The translations under genes and the position numbers were made by a program. DNA of 40,409 nt, taken from positions 1 through 40,409 of the IMG/VR virus record IMGVR_UViG_3300026519_000025. One strand, 5' to 3'. Shown here in pieces: positions 5,708-12,501 of the stretch (positions are counted from its first letter, which is position 1; each line of letters opens with the position of its first letter). This DNA is from a virus. The notes beneath the pieces are model-generated. The model was not told where the DNA came from. It did no database searches and saw only the letters and a program-made list of their open reading frames with translations.

Positions 5708-5732
5708 TAAGACGTTTCATATGTGTTAAAAT
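5704..5732 (+). promoter_or_regulatory. Sigma-70-type promoter
   Basis: TTGATA (5704-5709) and TAAAAT (5727-5732) lie 17 bases apart, matching the consensus in 5/6 and 5/6 positions. It overlaps the stop codon of the preceding gene and points at the 5793 gene and the small-gene run. The predicted start is near 5739, at the foot of the leader hairpins. Confidence 0.7.
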
Positions 5733-5738
5733 GGGCGC

Positions 5739-5785
5739 GTGGCTAGCCGTTGGGGCAAAGCCACTTTCCCCAAACCAACGGAGGG
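5739..5785 (+). promoter_or_regulatory. Structured leader able to mask the ribosome site of the 5793 gene
   Basis: Three alternative pairings share one short leader: GTGGC/GCCAC (5739-5743/5760-5764), TTGGGG/CCCCAA (5750-5755/5768-5773) and CCGTTGG/CCAACGG (5747-5753/5775-5781). The last includes the first bases of the GGAGGG ribosome site (5780-5785). Mutually exclusive stems of this kind could switch translation on and off. No known riboswitch class is recognised. Confidence 0.4.
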
Positions 5786-5792
5786 CATTGCT

Positions 5793-5987
5793 ATGGAAAA
5801 ACCGGTCTATATCCAGCGCCTAGAGGCAATGGGCGCCAAATATACTCCCATAGACGGGATTGACGCTTGGACACTTCCCTGCGGAGCCATTGACTATATG
5901 GCCCATTGGGAGGGAACGACATATGTCCAAGGATGGACTGAAACATGCGGAGTGCGTGAGTGCCCTTACTGCGGCGAGGGGGACTAA
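5793..5987 (+). CDS. Small CxxC protein, 64 residues
   Basis: ATG 5793 has GGAGGG 7-8 bases upstream. The product begins MEKPVYIQRLEAMGAKYTPI and ends with a CGVRECPYCGEGD segment, giving one CxxC and nearby Cys residues that could ligate a metal. Its frame is also open upstream without a ribosome site, so the shorter form is chosen. It is the first gene after the 5704-5732 promoter. No family is recognised. Confidence 0.65.
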   Translation: MEKPVYIQRLEAMGAKYTPIDGIDAWTLPCGAIDYMAHWEGTTYVQGWTETCGVRECPYCGEGD

Positions 5988-6046
5988 TGTCCCCTTGTAT
6001 GTCTTGAACGTCTCAAATGTTATAAACTTTATAAAGGAGGAAACAA

Positions 6047-6358
6047 ATGGATGTAGTTCTTGAGTTCTACCACGGAGACCTATGCGCAACAGGACCAGTT
6101 ATTAGGGCCGAGATCGTAACCTCGGCCCATGAGGCTACTAAGGTAGCACAGGAAATGGCCAACTATGATTGGCCATTCTCCTGGGGAGTCGCTAGCCTCG
6201 AGTATCTCCAGGCAACGGCTCAGAAGGATAGAGTGCCGTATCCGGAGGCACCTGAGCTCTTATCCATCGGCAGGGCAGTCGAGACTGCCCTAATCAACGC
6301 AGGCCGGCCAAAAGCGGCTGGTGAAGGATGCGTCCTTATTAAGGGGGCAAGACGTTAG
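6047..6358 (+). CDS. Hypothetical protein, 103 residues
   Basis: ATG 6047 has an ideal ribosome site (AAAGGAGG, 6-7 bases upstream). The sequence is soluble and alpha/beta (MDVVLEFYHGDLCATGPVIR...ALINAGRPKAAGEGCVLIKG). No motif or family is recognised. It is a member of the early small-gene run, between two genes that each have their own strong ribosome sites. Confidence 0.7.
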   Translation: MDVVLEFYHGDLCATGPVIRAEIVTSAHEATKVAQEMANYDWPFSWGVASLEYLQATAQKDRVPYPEAPELLSIGRAVETALINAGRPKAAGEGCVLIKGARR

Positions 6359-6412
6359 CTCATCTTCACTCACACTTACAACCTATTACCAACAACAAAG
6401 GAGGAAAACACA

Positions 6413-6586
6413 GTGAATAAGAAGCAAAAATGGCCAGAACCAACGGTCGAGGAGCCCTCAATGGAGGATCTCGAGGAGATGATCTTCGATGGAGACTGCT
6501 GGGCAACAGACGGCTGCCCAATAGAGCCAGACGGAACTTGCCCTCACGGTCATCCCAGTTGGCTACTTCGCCTGGGATTAATCTAA
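6413..6586 (+). CDS. Small conserved protein with DGC...CPHGHPSWLLRLGLI motif
   Basis: A 57-residue protein with a GTG start at 6413 preceded by AAAGGAGG. The C-terminal half carries DGDCWATDGCPIEPDGTCPH followed by GHPSWLLRLGLI. I recognise this pattern from small proteins of phages and bacteria (DGC.VEPDG.C.HGHPSWLL). The three Cys and two His could bind a metal. Its biochemical function is not known to me. Confidence 0.7.
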   Translation: MNKKQKWPEPTVEEPSMEDLEEMIFDGDCWATDGCPIEPDGTCPHGHPSWLLRLGLI

Positions 6587-6596
6587 CATAATAAAT

Positions 6597-6607
6597 TTTG
6601 AACAAAG
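6597..6607 (+). repeat. TTTGAACAAAG motif, copy 2
   Basis: The core TTTGAACAAAG is preceded by ATAAAT and followed by AGG. It lies just upstream of the ribosome site of the 6626 gene, between two genes. Confidence 0.65.
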
Positions 6608-6625
6608 AGGAAAACGGAGGAAACA

Positions 6626-6811
6626 ATGAACACAGAACTATTACAAGAACTAGCTATTATGGCTATAGAGTTCTTTGATTATGATGAGAACTTACTTGAA
6701 ACCCTGGGATGCTCGGAGAGTGATCTTCGAGATATTTATAAAGACTTATTGAGCAAAGAATATAAAATAACAGCAGAAAAAACAAACAAGATCAACGGAG
6801 GAAACGCATGA
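6626..6811 (+). CDS. Small acidic helical protein, 61 residues
   Basis: ATG 6626 with GGAGG 6 bases upstream. The sequence MNTELLQELAIMAIEFFDYD is followed by ENLLETLGCSESDLRDIYKD; it is acidic and helical. Its end overlaps the next start as ATGA. No family is recognised. It is preceded directly by motif copy 2, which may control it. Confidence 0.65.
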   Translation: MNTELLQELAIMAIEFFDYDENLLETLGCSESDLRDIYKDLLSKEYKITAEKTNKINGGNA

Positions 6812-6999
6812 ACGCTCTTATAACCCCACTTCCCAACGGCGTTGCTATTCGCTTCTACAATCACTGGAAAGAACTGGTTGAGGACAAAACAGTTCTTATA
6901 ACCCAGTTCTCCCACCCGGTTAAGGATGTCGATCCAGCACTCCGGGAGCAAGACCCGGAGGCAATCCTTGATTGGTTTAGGAACAAGGGATACGTCTAA
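6808..6999 (+). CDS. Small hypothetical protein, 63 residues
   Basis: ATG 6808 overlaps the previous stop by 4 bases, and GGAGG lies about 6 bases upstream. The product (MNALITPLPNGVAIRFYNHW, then KELVEDKTVLITQFSHPVKD) looks like a compact alpha/beta domain ending in a helix with Trp-Phe-Arg. Function unknown. Confidence 0.65.
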   Translation: MNALITPLPNGVAIRFYNHWKELVEDKTVLITQFSHPVKDVDPALREQDPEAILDWFRNKGYV

Positions 7000-7034
7000 C
7001 ATACACACCTATCAATAAATCGGAGAAGACATAA

Positions 7035-7343
7035 ATGAAAAAACAAAACAGAAAACGCCTAGACATGGCAATAAAGGCTGCAGAGGAACTTACTCAAACA
7101 TGCCCCGACTCACTTCATAAGCGAAGGGCCGTCATAGCCAGCATTGGAGTTATTCTTGAGGAAGTCGGGCTTGGAATGCAAAAAGATGCCCAGAGCGCCG
7201 CTAGTGATTGGTTTGAGCCTACCGAGATCGAGCACCTTGCAAGCAAGTTGTTTAAGGAGATCACTAATTTAATCTACTGTCTATTAATGTGCGCAGATAT
7301 AGGACAGTTAGGGCAAGATCATGATAAACATCGCACACATTGA
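7035..7343 (+). CDS. Hypothetical helical protein, 102 residues
   Basis: ATG 7035 has CGGAGAAG upstream. The protein is mainly helical, with a basic N-terminus (MKKQNRKRLDMAIKAAEELT) and Cys residues in the C-terminal part (LIYCLLMCADIG). No motif is recognised. Its end overlaps the next gene by 23 bases. Confidence 0.65.
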   Translation: MKKQNRKRLDMAIKAAEELTQTCPDSLHKRRAVIASIGVILEEVGLGMQKDAQSAASDWFEPTEIEHLASKLFKEITNLIYCLLMCADIGQLGQDHDKHRTH

Positions 7344-7515
7344 TGAGGAGTGGGAGGCTAGGCAACTAGCCTCCCTTCTCCAACGTGGTGACTGGCATAA
7401 CCACTGGCGGCTGCAGAACTACATCTACCGCCGCAATATATGGGAGAGCCAGCTAGAGAAAGATCCAACTTACGGAACGCTGTGCCCAGAAGCGGACTTT
7501 TTACCAAAGGCATGA
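7321..7515 (+). CDS. Small hypothetical protein, 64 residues, Trp-rich
   Basis: ATG 7321 lies inside the previous gene and has a weak ribosome site. The product (MINIAHIDEEWEARQLASLL, then QRGDWHNHWRLQNYIYRRN) is rich in Trp and Arg. Its stop overlaps ATG 7512 of the next frame as ATGA. No family is recognised. Confidence 0.6.
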   Translation: MINIAHIDEEWEARQLASLLQRGDWHNHWRLQNYIYRRNIWESQLEKDPTYGTLCPEADFLPKA

Positions 7516-7535
7516 TAGATAGAGGACTTAAATAT

Positions 7536-8570
7536 ATGGAGAAAAAGAAGATAACAGCAATAAAGGGGTTTGACCAGAACTGGAAGTGTCGAGATTTCCA
7601 GTTCGAGGTCGGGAAGACTTACAAACACAATAGGCCAATAAGAGTCTGCGATTCTGGGTTTCATGCCGTAGAGTATCCATTGGATGTCTTCATACACTAC
7701 GATCCTGCTAACAGTAAGTATGCGATCGTTGAACTAAGCGGAGAGATCGATACACAAGAACAAGACTCAAAAATCGCAGCGTCACGCATTGCAATAAAAG
7801 AAGAGATAGACATTTATGGAATTGCAAAGCGCGCCGTAGATTGGATCATATCAAAAGCAACGCGCGTGGAATCTGCCACAGAGACCCGGAGTGTCGCGAT
7901 CAATACTGAATACCAAAACGCCGCGACAAATATCGGAAAACATAGCGCTGCAATCAGTACCAAAGACCGAAGCGCCGCAACTAACACAGGGACCCGGAGC
8001 GTTGCGGCTAATACTGGAGATTGGAGCACAGCGGCCAATACGGAATACAGGAGCATCGCGGCCAATACTGGGGACTGGAGCGCTGCGATCAATACCGGAC
8101 CTCAAAGCGTTGCAAGTAGTACTGGGGTCGAAAGCGCTGCAGTTAATGCTGGGAACCATAGTGTCGCGGTCAATATCGGATACCGAAGCGCTTCGATCAA
8201 TACAGGGTACCAAAGCATAGCAATCAATACCGGAGATGAGAGTGCCGCAACTAATAGCGGGGGCTGGAGCGTCGCGACCAATACCGGATGCAGGAGCACT
8301 GCGACCAATACCGGAGACAAGAGCGCCTCAGTCAATACCGGAGACGAGAGCGTTGCAGAAGTATCAGGAAAAGGATCTGTTGCCCTAAATGTCGGATATC
8401 AAGGAAAGGCAAAAGCTTCTAAAGGCTGCGCAATTGTCTTGTGTTACTACGATAACAATGGAGACCTGATCCATATCAGGGCCAGTAAAGTAGGAGAGAA
8501 CGGCATAAAACCGGATACATGCTATTGGTTAAACTCAAAAGGAGAGTTTGTGGAAGCCAATGATGATTAA
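7536..8570 (+). CDS. DUF7666-type protein with nonapeptide-repeat beta-solenoid
   Basis: A 344-residue protein from ATG 7536, which has AGAGGA upstream. ATG 7512, coupled to the previous stop, would add 8 residues. Residues about 5-115 match what I recall of the DUF7666 domain: KGFDQNWKCRDFQFEVGKTY...DSGFHAVEYPLDVFIHY...VELSGEID. Residues 123-293 are 19 perfect-length nine-residue repeats of consensus NTGxxSxAx, which should form a beta-roll or solenoid. A short globular tail (CAIVLCYYDNNGDLIHIRAS...) follows. The biochemical role of DUF7666 is unknown to me; the repeat part may be a binding surface. Confidence 0.8.
   Translation: MEKKKITAIKGFDQNWKCRDFQFEVGKTYKHNRPIRVCDSGFHAVEYPLDVFIHYDPANSKYAIVELSGEIDTQEQDSKIAASRIAIKEEIDIYGIAKRAVDWIISKATRVESATETRSVAINTEYQNAATNIGKHSAAISTKDRSAATNTGTRSVAANTGDWSTAANTEYRSIAANTGDWSAAINTGPQSVASSTGVESAAVNAGNHSVAVNIGYRSASINTGYQSIAINTGDESAATNSGGWSVATNTGCRSTATNTGDKSASVNTGDESVAEVSGKGSVALNVGYQGKAKASKGCAIVLCYYDNNGDLIHIRASKVGENGIKPDTCYWLNSKGEFVEANDD
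7902..8414 (+). repeat. 27-base coding tandem repeat, 19 units
   Basis: Nineteen 27-base units encode nine-residue repeats such as NTGDWSAAI, NTGYQSIAI and NTGDESAAT. The unit length is constant but the nucleotides are diverged, so this is an old, selected protein repeat rather than a recent expansion. Confidence 0.85.
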
Positions 8571-8588
8571 CACTACAAGAGGGCCAAC

Positions 8589-8861
8589 ATGATCAAAGAC
8601 AAACTGTTACAGAACAAATGCTCGCGCCGGGGCTGTGTAAAGACCGCCCACCTCAGTGGCCTTTGCAAAGAGCACTACTGGGAGACCGTAGGTAATACAA
8701 CAGCCTTGGTCCTAATGGGCCGTATTATCAACGAGCTGACCGAAACAGCCAATGCCTACGGTCCCAAGCTTCTCTGTGACCTCCGTAGAGAGCTGGCCGA
8801 TGCGATTAACAGGGTTGACAAGAACCTTGCAGAATGGGGAGTTGGTAGAGATCACTACTAA
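8589..8861 (+). CDS. Small zinc-knuckle protein, 90 residues
   Basis: ATG 8589 follows the previous gene by 18 bases; the ribosome site is GAGGGCC. The N-terminus has CSRRGC...SGLCKEHY, that is, Cys-x4-Cys...Cys-x2-His, a metal-binding pattern common in small phage proteins. The rest is a single helical segment (TALVLMGRIINELTETANAY...). Function unknown; DNA or protein binding is inferred. Confidence 0.7.
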   Translation: MIKDKLLQNKCSRRGCVKTAHLSGLCKEHYWETVGNTTALVLMGRIINELTETANAYGPKLLCDLRRELADAINRVDKNLAEWGVGRDHY

Positions 8862-9005
8862 AATCTACCACAAACTGAAAAACAAAACATCTTGCCAAGA
8901 ACTACTAAAAAGATTACCAGCCGCCTAGACAGCGATCCTATCAGGCACAAAGAAAAATGCCAGAAGTGCGGAAAACAATTCACAGCAAGCGTAAGGAGAA
9001 CTAAA

Positions 9006-9269
9006 ATGCCAGTAGTTCATTGTAAAAAAGCGCCTTATGATGTCTACATTGGCCGCCCGTCGAAGTGGGGCAATCCCTTCGTCATAGGAAGGGACGGAAC
9101 ACGGGAAGAGGTCATAAAGAAATATAAAGCCTGGATAAAAACACAGCCTCATCTCATGGCATCACTGCATGAATTGAAAGGCAAGACCCTCGGCTGTTGG
9201 TGCGCACCAAGGCCTTGCCACGGTGATGTGCTGGAAGAACTCGCAAGAAACGCACCGGAGATTAGCTGA
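9006..9269 (+). CDS. DUF4326 protein
   Basis: An 87-residue protein. ATG 9006 has AAGGAG 8 bases upstream and is preferred over a TTG at 8892 in the same frame, which lacks a ribosome site but would add a CQKCGKQF segment. The body matches DUF4326: HCKKAPYDVYIGRPSKWGNP...YKAWI...LHELKGKTLGCWCAPRPCHGD. The conserved Cys, His, Trp and Asp residues suggest a metal or nucleotide site. The family is widespread in phages and bacteria with no established function that I know. Confidence 0.85.
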   Translation: MPVVHCKKAPYDVYIGRPSKWGNPFVIGRDGTREEVIKKYKAWIKTQPHLMASLHELKGKTLGCWCAPRPCHGDVLEELARNAPEIS

Positions 9270-9335
9270 TTTCGCAAAACTTAGCAAAATCAGAAATTCT
9301 ACAATATAACCGAAAAATAGCCTCAATCATGGGGG

Positions 9336-9364
9336 TTGACAAGGCGGTTAACATGGGGTACAAT
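9336..9364 (+). promoter_or_regulatory. Near-consensus sigma-70 promoter
   Basis: TTGACA (9336-9341) and TACAAT (9359-9364) are separated by exactly 17 bases, matching 6/6 and 5/6. It lies in a gene-free gap (9270-9407) and drives the 9408 gene and onward. Motif copy 3 falls in the transcribed leader. It is the best promoter in the window. Confidence 0.85.
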
Positions 9365-9387
9365 GTGTTTGCACTAACCGAACAATT

Positions 9388-9398
9388 TTTGAACAAAG
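9388..9398 (+). repeat. TTTGAACAAAG motif, copy 3
   Basis: The core TTTGAACAAAG is preceded by AACAATT and followed by AGGAAAACA-ATG. The 3' end of the motif thus merges with the ribosome site of the 9408 gene, about 17 bases after the predicted start of transcription. Confidence 0.65.
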
Positions 9399-9407
9399 AG
9401 GAAAACA

Positions 9408-9626
9408 ATGACAACACATCTTATGCTATCTCATATAAAAAACATAAAGGCAGCTATCTGTCGAGGGGCTGTCTGGGTTATTCGGACACACACAAAGGAT
9501 GGAACGCCTTTGTGGTCTTCCGAATACCTATCTAGAAAAGAAATAGAGGATCGTCTGACTCGCAACCTCCCAGCTGACGTGCGGGAGGACATTCTTGCCT
9601 ACCTAAAAAGGTGGAATCCCCGATGA
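9408..9626 (+). CDS. Small hypothetical protein, 72 residues
   Basis: ATG 9408 has GAGG about 8 bases upstream. The product is MTTHLMLSHIKNIKAAICRG...LSRKEIEDRLTRNLPADVRE...YLKRWNPR. A frame starting at 9329 overlaps it, but that start lies upstream of the promoter's -10 box and lacks a ribosome site. The stop overlaps the next ATG by 4 bases. No family is recognised. Confidence 0.65.
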   Translation: MTTHLMLSHIKNIKAAICRGAVWVIRTHTKDGTPLWSSEYLSRKEIEDRLTRNLPADVREDILAYLKRWNPR

Positions 9627-9958
9627 ACCTGCGCGGCCTTAGATGGAACCCAGACGACCTAACATGGCGCTTAATTCTAGAGCGCAACGGGCGACCCGTT
9701 GATTTAGGAGACTATAAAAATCTCTACAGAGCGCTGCAGGCTCGCGACCTAGCTCTAAGCATCGACAAAACACTAGCATTGCCAGAGCAGAAGCGCGGAC
9801 CGGGCCGTCCACGTAAGAACAAACGCCAGTCGGTGCGTGTGCCGACTAGCGTGCATGAAGTCGCAGTCCAAGCAGCCCTGGCTGCTGGGCTCGATCCAAG
9901 GGGGCTTCGACCGAGGCCCAGAAAACGTAACCAAAAGCAAGGAGAAACCAAAAGATGA
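9623..9958 (+). CDS. AT-hook DNA-binding protein
   Basis: A 111-residue basic protein; ATG 9623 is coupled to the previous stop (ATGA). The N-terminal region (MNLRGLRWNPDDLTWRLILE...) recalls the beta-rich AP2/integrase-type DNA-binding fold, but this is uncertain. A clear AT-hook (RGPGRPRKNKR, about residues 58-68) and a basic tail follow. DNA binding to AT-rich minor grooves is expected. Its end overlaps the following gene by 4 bases. It is a likely nucleoid-like or regulatory protein. Confidence 0.7.
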   Translation: MNLRGLRWNPDDLTWRLILERNGRPVDLGDYKNLYRALQARDLALSIDKTLALPEQKRGPGRPRKNKRQSVRVPTSVHEVAVQAALAAGLDPRGLRPRPRKRNQKQGETKR

Positions 9959-10308
9959 CTGCACAGAAGGTAACTGCAAAAATTCAGAAACCCGCAGAAG
10001 GTGTGTCCGGCGATCCTGTCACCATCGAGTACGACTTTGGGGACAACCTGAAGGAGATGTGTGACAAGTTTGGTGAGGATGTGGTCTACAATCGGGCCAA
10101 GGCCAGCTTCACCATCGACCTACAGGCCGCTATCCGCCGGCACATTCAGGCAGGCAAGAAGCCCAAGGAAATTCAGGCCGCGCTTGCCAATTGGAAGCCT
10201 GGCTTAAAGCAGCCTGGTAAGAGCGCTGCGGAGAAAATCCGCGACATGCTGAAGGGAAAGACCGAATCAGAGAAGAAGGCTCTGCTCAAGGAAATCGGTC
10301 TGCTCTGA
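9955..10308 (+). CDS. Conserved phage protein with YDFGDNL...FGEDVV motif
   Basis: A 117-residue protein with a 4-base overlap to the AT-hook gene. The sequence pattern VTIEYDFGDNLKEMCDKFGE...LQAAIRRHIQAGKKPKEIQA...WKPG, followed by a Lys-rich linker and KKALLKEIGLL, is one I recognise from hypothetical proteins encoded among replication genes of phages and plasmids. Its basic C-terminal part could bind nucleic acid. The tail resembles that of the 3614 product. Function not established. Confidence 0.75.
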   Translation: MTAQKVTAKIQKPAEGVSGDPVTIEYDFGDNLKEMCDKFGEDVVYNRAKASFTIDLQAAIRRHIQAGKKPKEIQAALANWKPGLKQPGKSAAEKIRDMLKGKTESEKKALLKEIGLL

Positions 10309-10329
10309 CGAGCAACACCAACAACGAAC

Positions 10330-10352
10330 GGGAGGGGCGCTTGGCCCCTCCC
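10330..10352 (+). terminator. Strong hairpin without a full U tract
   Basis: A perfect 9-bp GC-rich stem, GGGAGGGGC / GCCCCTCCC, with loop GCTTG, is followed by ATTCTCAATAAAGG. There is only a short T run, so it may act as a weak terminator, an attenuator or an mRNA-stabilising structure rather than a full terminator. Confidence 0.5.
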
Positions 10353-10376
10353 ATTCTCAATAAAGGAGAAACAACC

Positions 10377-10700
10377 ATGGAAAAAACAAGCCTAACAGCA
10401 CGTGAGCAGGTTCTGCTCGGTATAAGCAAGGGGCTACTCGACGTAATCGACAAGATCGATGGAATAGGCCACCTAGCATATGCTATGGTGGAACTAACAA
10501 AAAGTGAACTCTCTAGGCCCGGCGGCCAGCCGGATATTTGCCTAAAGCTCCTGGAAACCATATGCATACTTACTCGTGACACAGATGATGTAAACGCCTT
10601 CCGTGAGGCAGTCAGAGAATTGCTAACCAGAGTAGTTAAAGGTCTCAAAGAAGAGGAAAAACAAAATGCAAGAAACGAAGATCGTAAACCTAACGCTTGA
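10377..10700 (+). CDS. Hypothetical helical protein, 107 residues
   Basis: ATG 10377 has AAAGGAG about 10 bases upstream; an in-frame upstream extension would run through the hairpin and is rejected. The product is all-helical (LTAREQVLLGISKGLLDVID...AFREAVRELLTRVVKGLKEE) with a charged tail. No family is recognised. It overlaps the next gene by 35 bases. Confidence 0.65.
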   Translation: MEKTSLTAREQVLLGISKGLLDVIDKIDGIGHLAYAMVELTKSELSRPGGQPDICLKLLETICILTRDTDDVNAFREAVRELLTRVVKGLKEEEKQNARNEDRKPNA

Positions 10701-10929
10701 AATTCCTAGCATGGGAATTTGTGTAGAAACAGATATAAGCATAACCTACAACATCGAACCCCCGGCTAGAGGAAAGCGTGATAGCTTGGGAGTTCCGATT
10801 GAACCTGATGAGCCTCCGGAGGTGACAATTCTGGACCTACCGGCGTGGTTGGAGCAAAGTGGCATGTCTGATCAGATAGTTCAGCAGCTAGAAGAAGCCC
10901 TTGCGGAGGAGCACTATGGACTCACATAA
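10666..10929 (+). CDS. Hypothetical acidic protein, 87 residues
   Basis: ATG 10666 has AGAGG upstream inside the previous gene. The N-terminal half is beta-rich (VNLTLEIPSMGICVETDISI). The C-terminal half is acidic and helical (DLPAWLEQSGMSDQIVQQLE). No family is recognised. It overlaps the next gene by 14 bases. Confidence 0.65.
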   Translation: MQETKIVNLTLEIPSMGICVETDISITYNIEPPARGKRDSLGVPIEPDEPPEVTILDLPAWLEQSGMSDQIVQQLEEALAEEHYGLT

Positions 10930-11230
10930 GCCAAAAGTGTTCGTGGTTAACATGAGTGGTCACGACTATAGCGCAGCAGAGCGGTTTGGTGATCTGGTAT
11001 TCATAACAAGAGGCCCCATAGATCGCTATGATACAACAGCTATGTACATGGCTGTGGTAGAGGCAATGAAGACCAGCAAACCAGATGACTACATCCTAGT
11101 AACCTCACTAAACGCACTATGTGGCTTAGCCTGTGCTGTGTTTGCGAGGATGCATGGGAAGTTAAACTTTCTACTATACCGAAAGGGCACATACATCGAA
11201 CGTAGACACGATATAGATGCCCTCATATAA
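10916..11230 (+). CDS. Conserved phage protein with VVNxSGHDYSxAERFG motif
   Basis: A 104-residue protein. ATG 10916 has GGAGG 5-6 bases upstream and is preferred to a start at 10901. The sequence PKVFVVNMSGHDYSAAERFG, then LVFITRGPIDRYDTTAMYMA, then DDYILVTSLNALCGLACAVF matches a family I have seen in many phage genomes, always annotated as hypothetical. The alternating hydrophobic strands and helices suggest a Rossmann-like alpha/beta fold. Function unknown. Confidence 0.75.
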   Translation: MDSHKPKVFVVNMSGHDYSAAERFGDLVFITRGPIDRYDTTAMYMAVVEAMKTSKPDDYILVTSLNALCGLACAVFARMHGKLNFLLYRKGTYIERRHDIDALI

Positions 11231-11257
11231 ACACAACCACAAAGAGGAGAAAAAACG

Positions 11258-11521
11258 ATGGATGTTGGATACTTGATACTCGAGAGGATAGAAAAGACGG
11301 ACTCATTTGAGGAGTTTGTATTCACGATGTCGGATCTTATAATAAAACTATCCAACAGCAATGAAGAAACAATGATCGCCCATCGTGAGTCGCTGATAAA
11401 GTGCGTAGCTGGCCTAATGATAGGCATCGCCCCAGTTGCAGCACACACAAACTGGGATGCTTGCAAGAAGCTGCTACGGAAAACTTATGAAGACTCAAAA
11501 GCACAAGGACCAATACAATGA
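11258..11521 (+). CDS. Hypothetical helical protein, 87 residues
   Basis: ATG 11258 has AGAGGAG about 9 bases upstream. It is a helical protein (MDVGYLILERIEKTDSFEEF...) with no recognised motif. The stop overlaps the start of the nuclease gene as ATGA, so the two are co-translated; it may be a partner of the nuclease, which is inference. Confidence 0.65.
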   Translation: MDVGYLILERIEKTDSFEEFVFTMSDLIIKLSNSNEETMIAHRESLIKCVAGLMIGIAPVAAHTNWDACKKLLRKTYEDSKAQGPIQ

Positions 11522-12501
11522 AATACATAGACAACACAATGATATCAACCTATCGTAGATGTCCCCGTGAGTTCTACCTCCGACATGTAAAGCATTGGAG
11601 GCCGGAGGGAACCGCACTACCGCTTGTCTTCGGCTTAGCCTGGCATGACGCATTAGACATCGTTTGGGGTCTGGCTAGCAGTGGGCTATCAGATATAGAA
11701 CTTCGCGAGGCTGCTTGGGAACGCTTCTGTGAAACGTGGGAGGCGGAAGGTCTCCCACCCTCTGACCAACTAACCATGGAGCAGCAAGAGCTGCTATCCC
11801 CACGAACGCCGGGCAACGCGCGCGAGATGCTAGCTGCCTACATCGAGGAACGAAGAAACCAGCTTCGCAGGTTTAGAATCCTAGACATAGAAAAGCCCTT
11901 CGCAGTTCCTATCTTCAACACAGAAGGGCCTGGTAGCGTCCTCTACGTTGGTCGGCGGGACAAGCTGTTCTCCCCACCCAGTGGTGGAGTCTATGTAGGC
12001 GAGCATAAAACAACGACCATGTACTCCAAGCGTGGAGGCTTCCGACAGTCATACCTGGATAGCTTCTCTCCAAACAGTCAGGTGGATGGCTATCTATTCG
12101 CAACCAACATGGAGCTTGCCGCTGAAGGCAAACGTGTTAGCGGCGTATGGGTAGACGTAGCACTGGTCCACAAAAGTGAGCGTGTGTTCAAGTGGCTACC
12201 AATTGATCGATCGTTGGCAATGCTTGATAGCTGGCTTGTCGAAACTCGCATCTGGGTTGAGAGGATTCTTGTGGAGATTGCCAGCAACAAGGTAAATGGT
12301 GACGCGGTCCCCTTGACAGGCTTTCCGAAGAATACTGACAGCTGCTTCCGGTATAATAAGGAGTGCCCATACAAAGACCTGTGCCGTATGCGTCCTGATG
12401 TTAACAAGCTGGACGAACCTCCGCCGGGCTTCGTATACGACCCTTGGAGTCCGTTTGACGTGCTGGAACTTGAAAAACTGGAGGAAACAAAGAATGCCTA
12501 A
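11518..12501 (+). CDS. PD-(D/E)XK nuclease, RecB/Cas4-like
   Basis: A 327-residue protein. The nuclease motifs are in order: His43 (AWHDAL), Asp148 (GRRDKLF), Glu162-x-Lys164 (VGEHKTT) and a QxxxY motif (Gln188...Tyr192). One Cys near the N-terminus (TYRRCPREFYL, Cys15) and three near the C-terminus (SCFRYNKECPYKDLC) are arranged as the iron-sulfur cluster ligands of AddB/Cas4-type nucleases. It likely processes DNA ends in recombination or replication. It overlaps the next gene, a Sak4-like ATPase, by 8 bases; this pairing is common in phage recombination modules. Confidence 0.9.
   Translation: MKYIDNTMISTYRRCPREFYLRHVKHWRPEGTALPLVFGLAWHDALDIVWGLASSGLSDIELREAAWERFCETWEAEGLPPSDQLTMEQQELLSPRTPGNAREMLAAYIEERRNQLRRFRILDIEKPFAVPIFNTEGPGSVLYVGRRDKLFSPPSGGVYVGEHKTTTMYSKRGGFRQSYLDSFSPNSQVDGYLFATNMELAAEGKRVSGVWVDVALVHKSERVFKWLPIDRSLAMLDSWLVETRIWVERILVEIASNKVNGDAVPLTGFPKNTDSCFRYNKECPYKDLCRMRPDVNKLDEPPPGFVYDPWSPFDVLELEKLEETKNA

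Noticed and set aside
8814-8840. TTGACA box inside the 8589 gene
   Set aside because: No -10-like hexamer follows at 16-18 bases.
9270-9296. Hairpin GATTTCGC...GCAAAATC as a terminator after the 9006 gene
   Set aside because: One mismatch in an AT-rich stem and no T tract; too weak to support.
9329-9535. Frame overlapping the 9408 gene
   Set aside because: It starts upstream of the -10 box of the promoter and has no ribosome site, whereas the 9408 frame has one.
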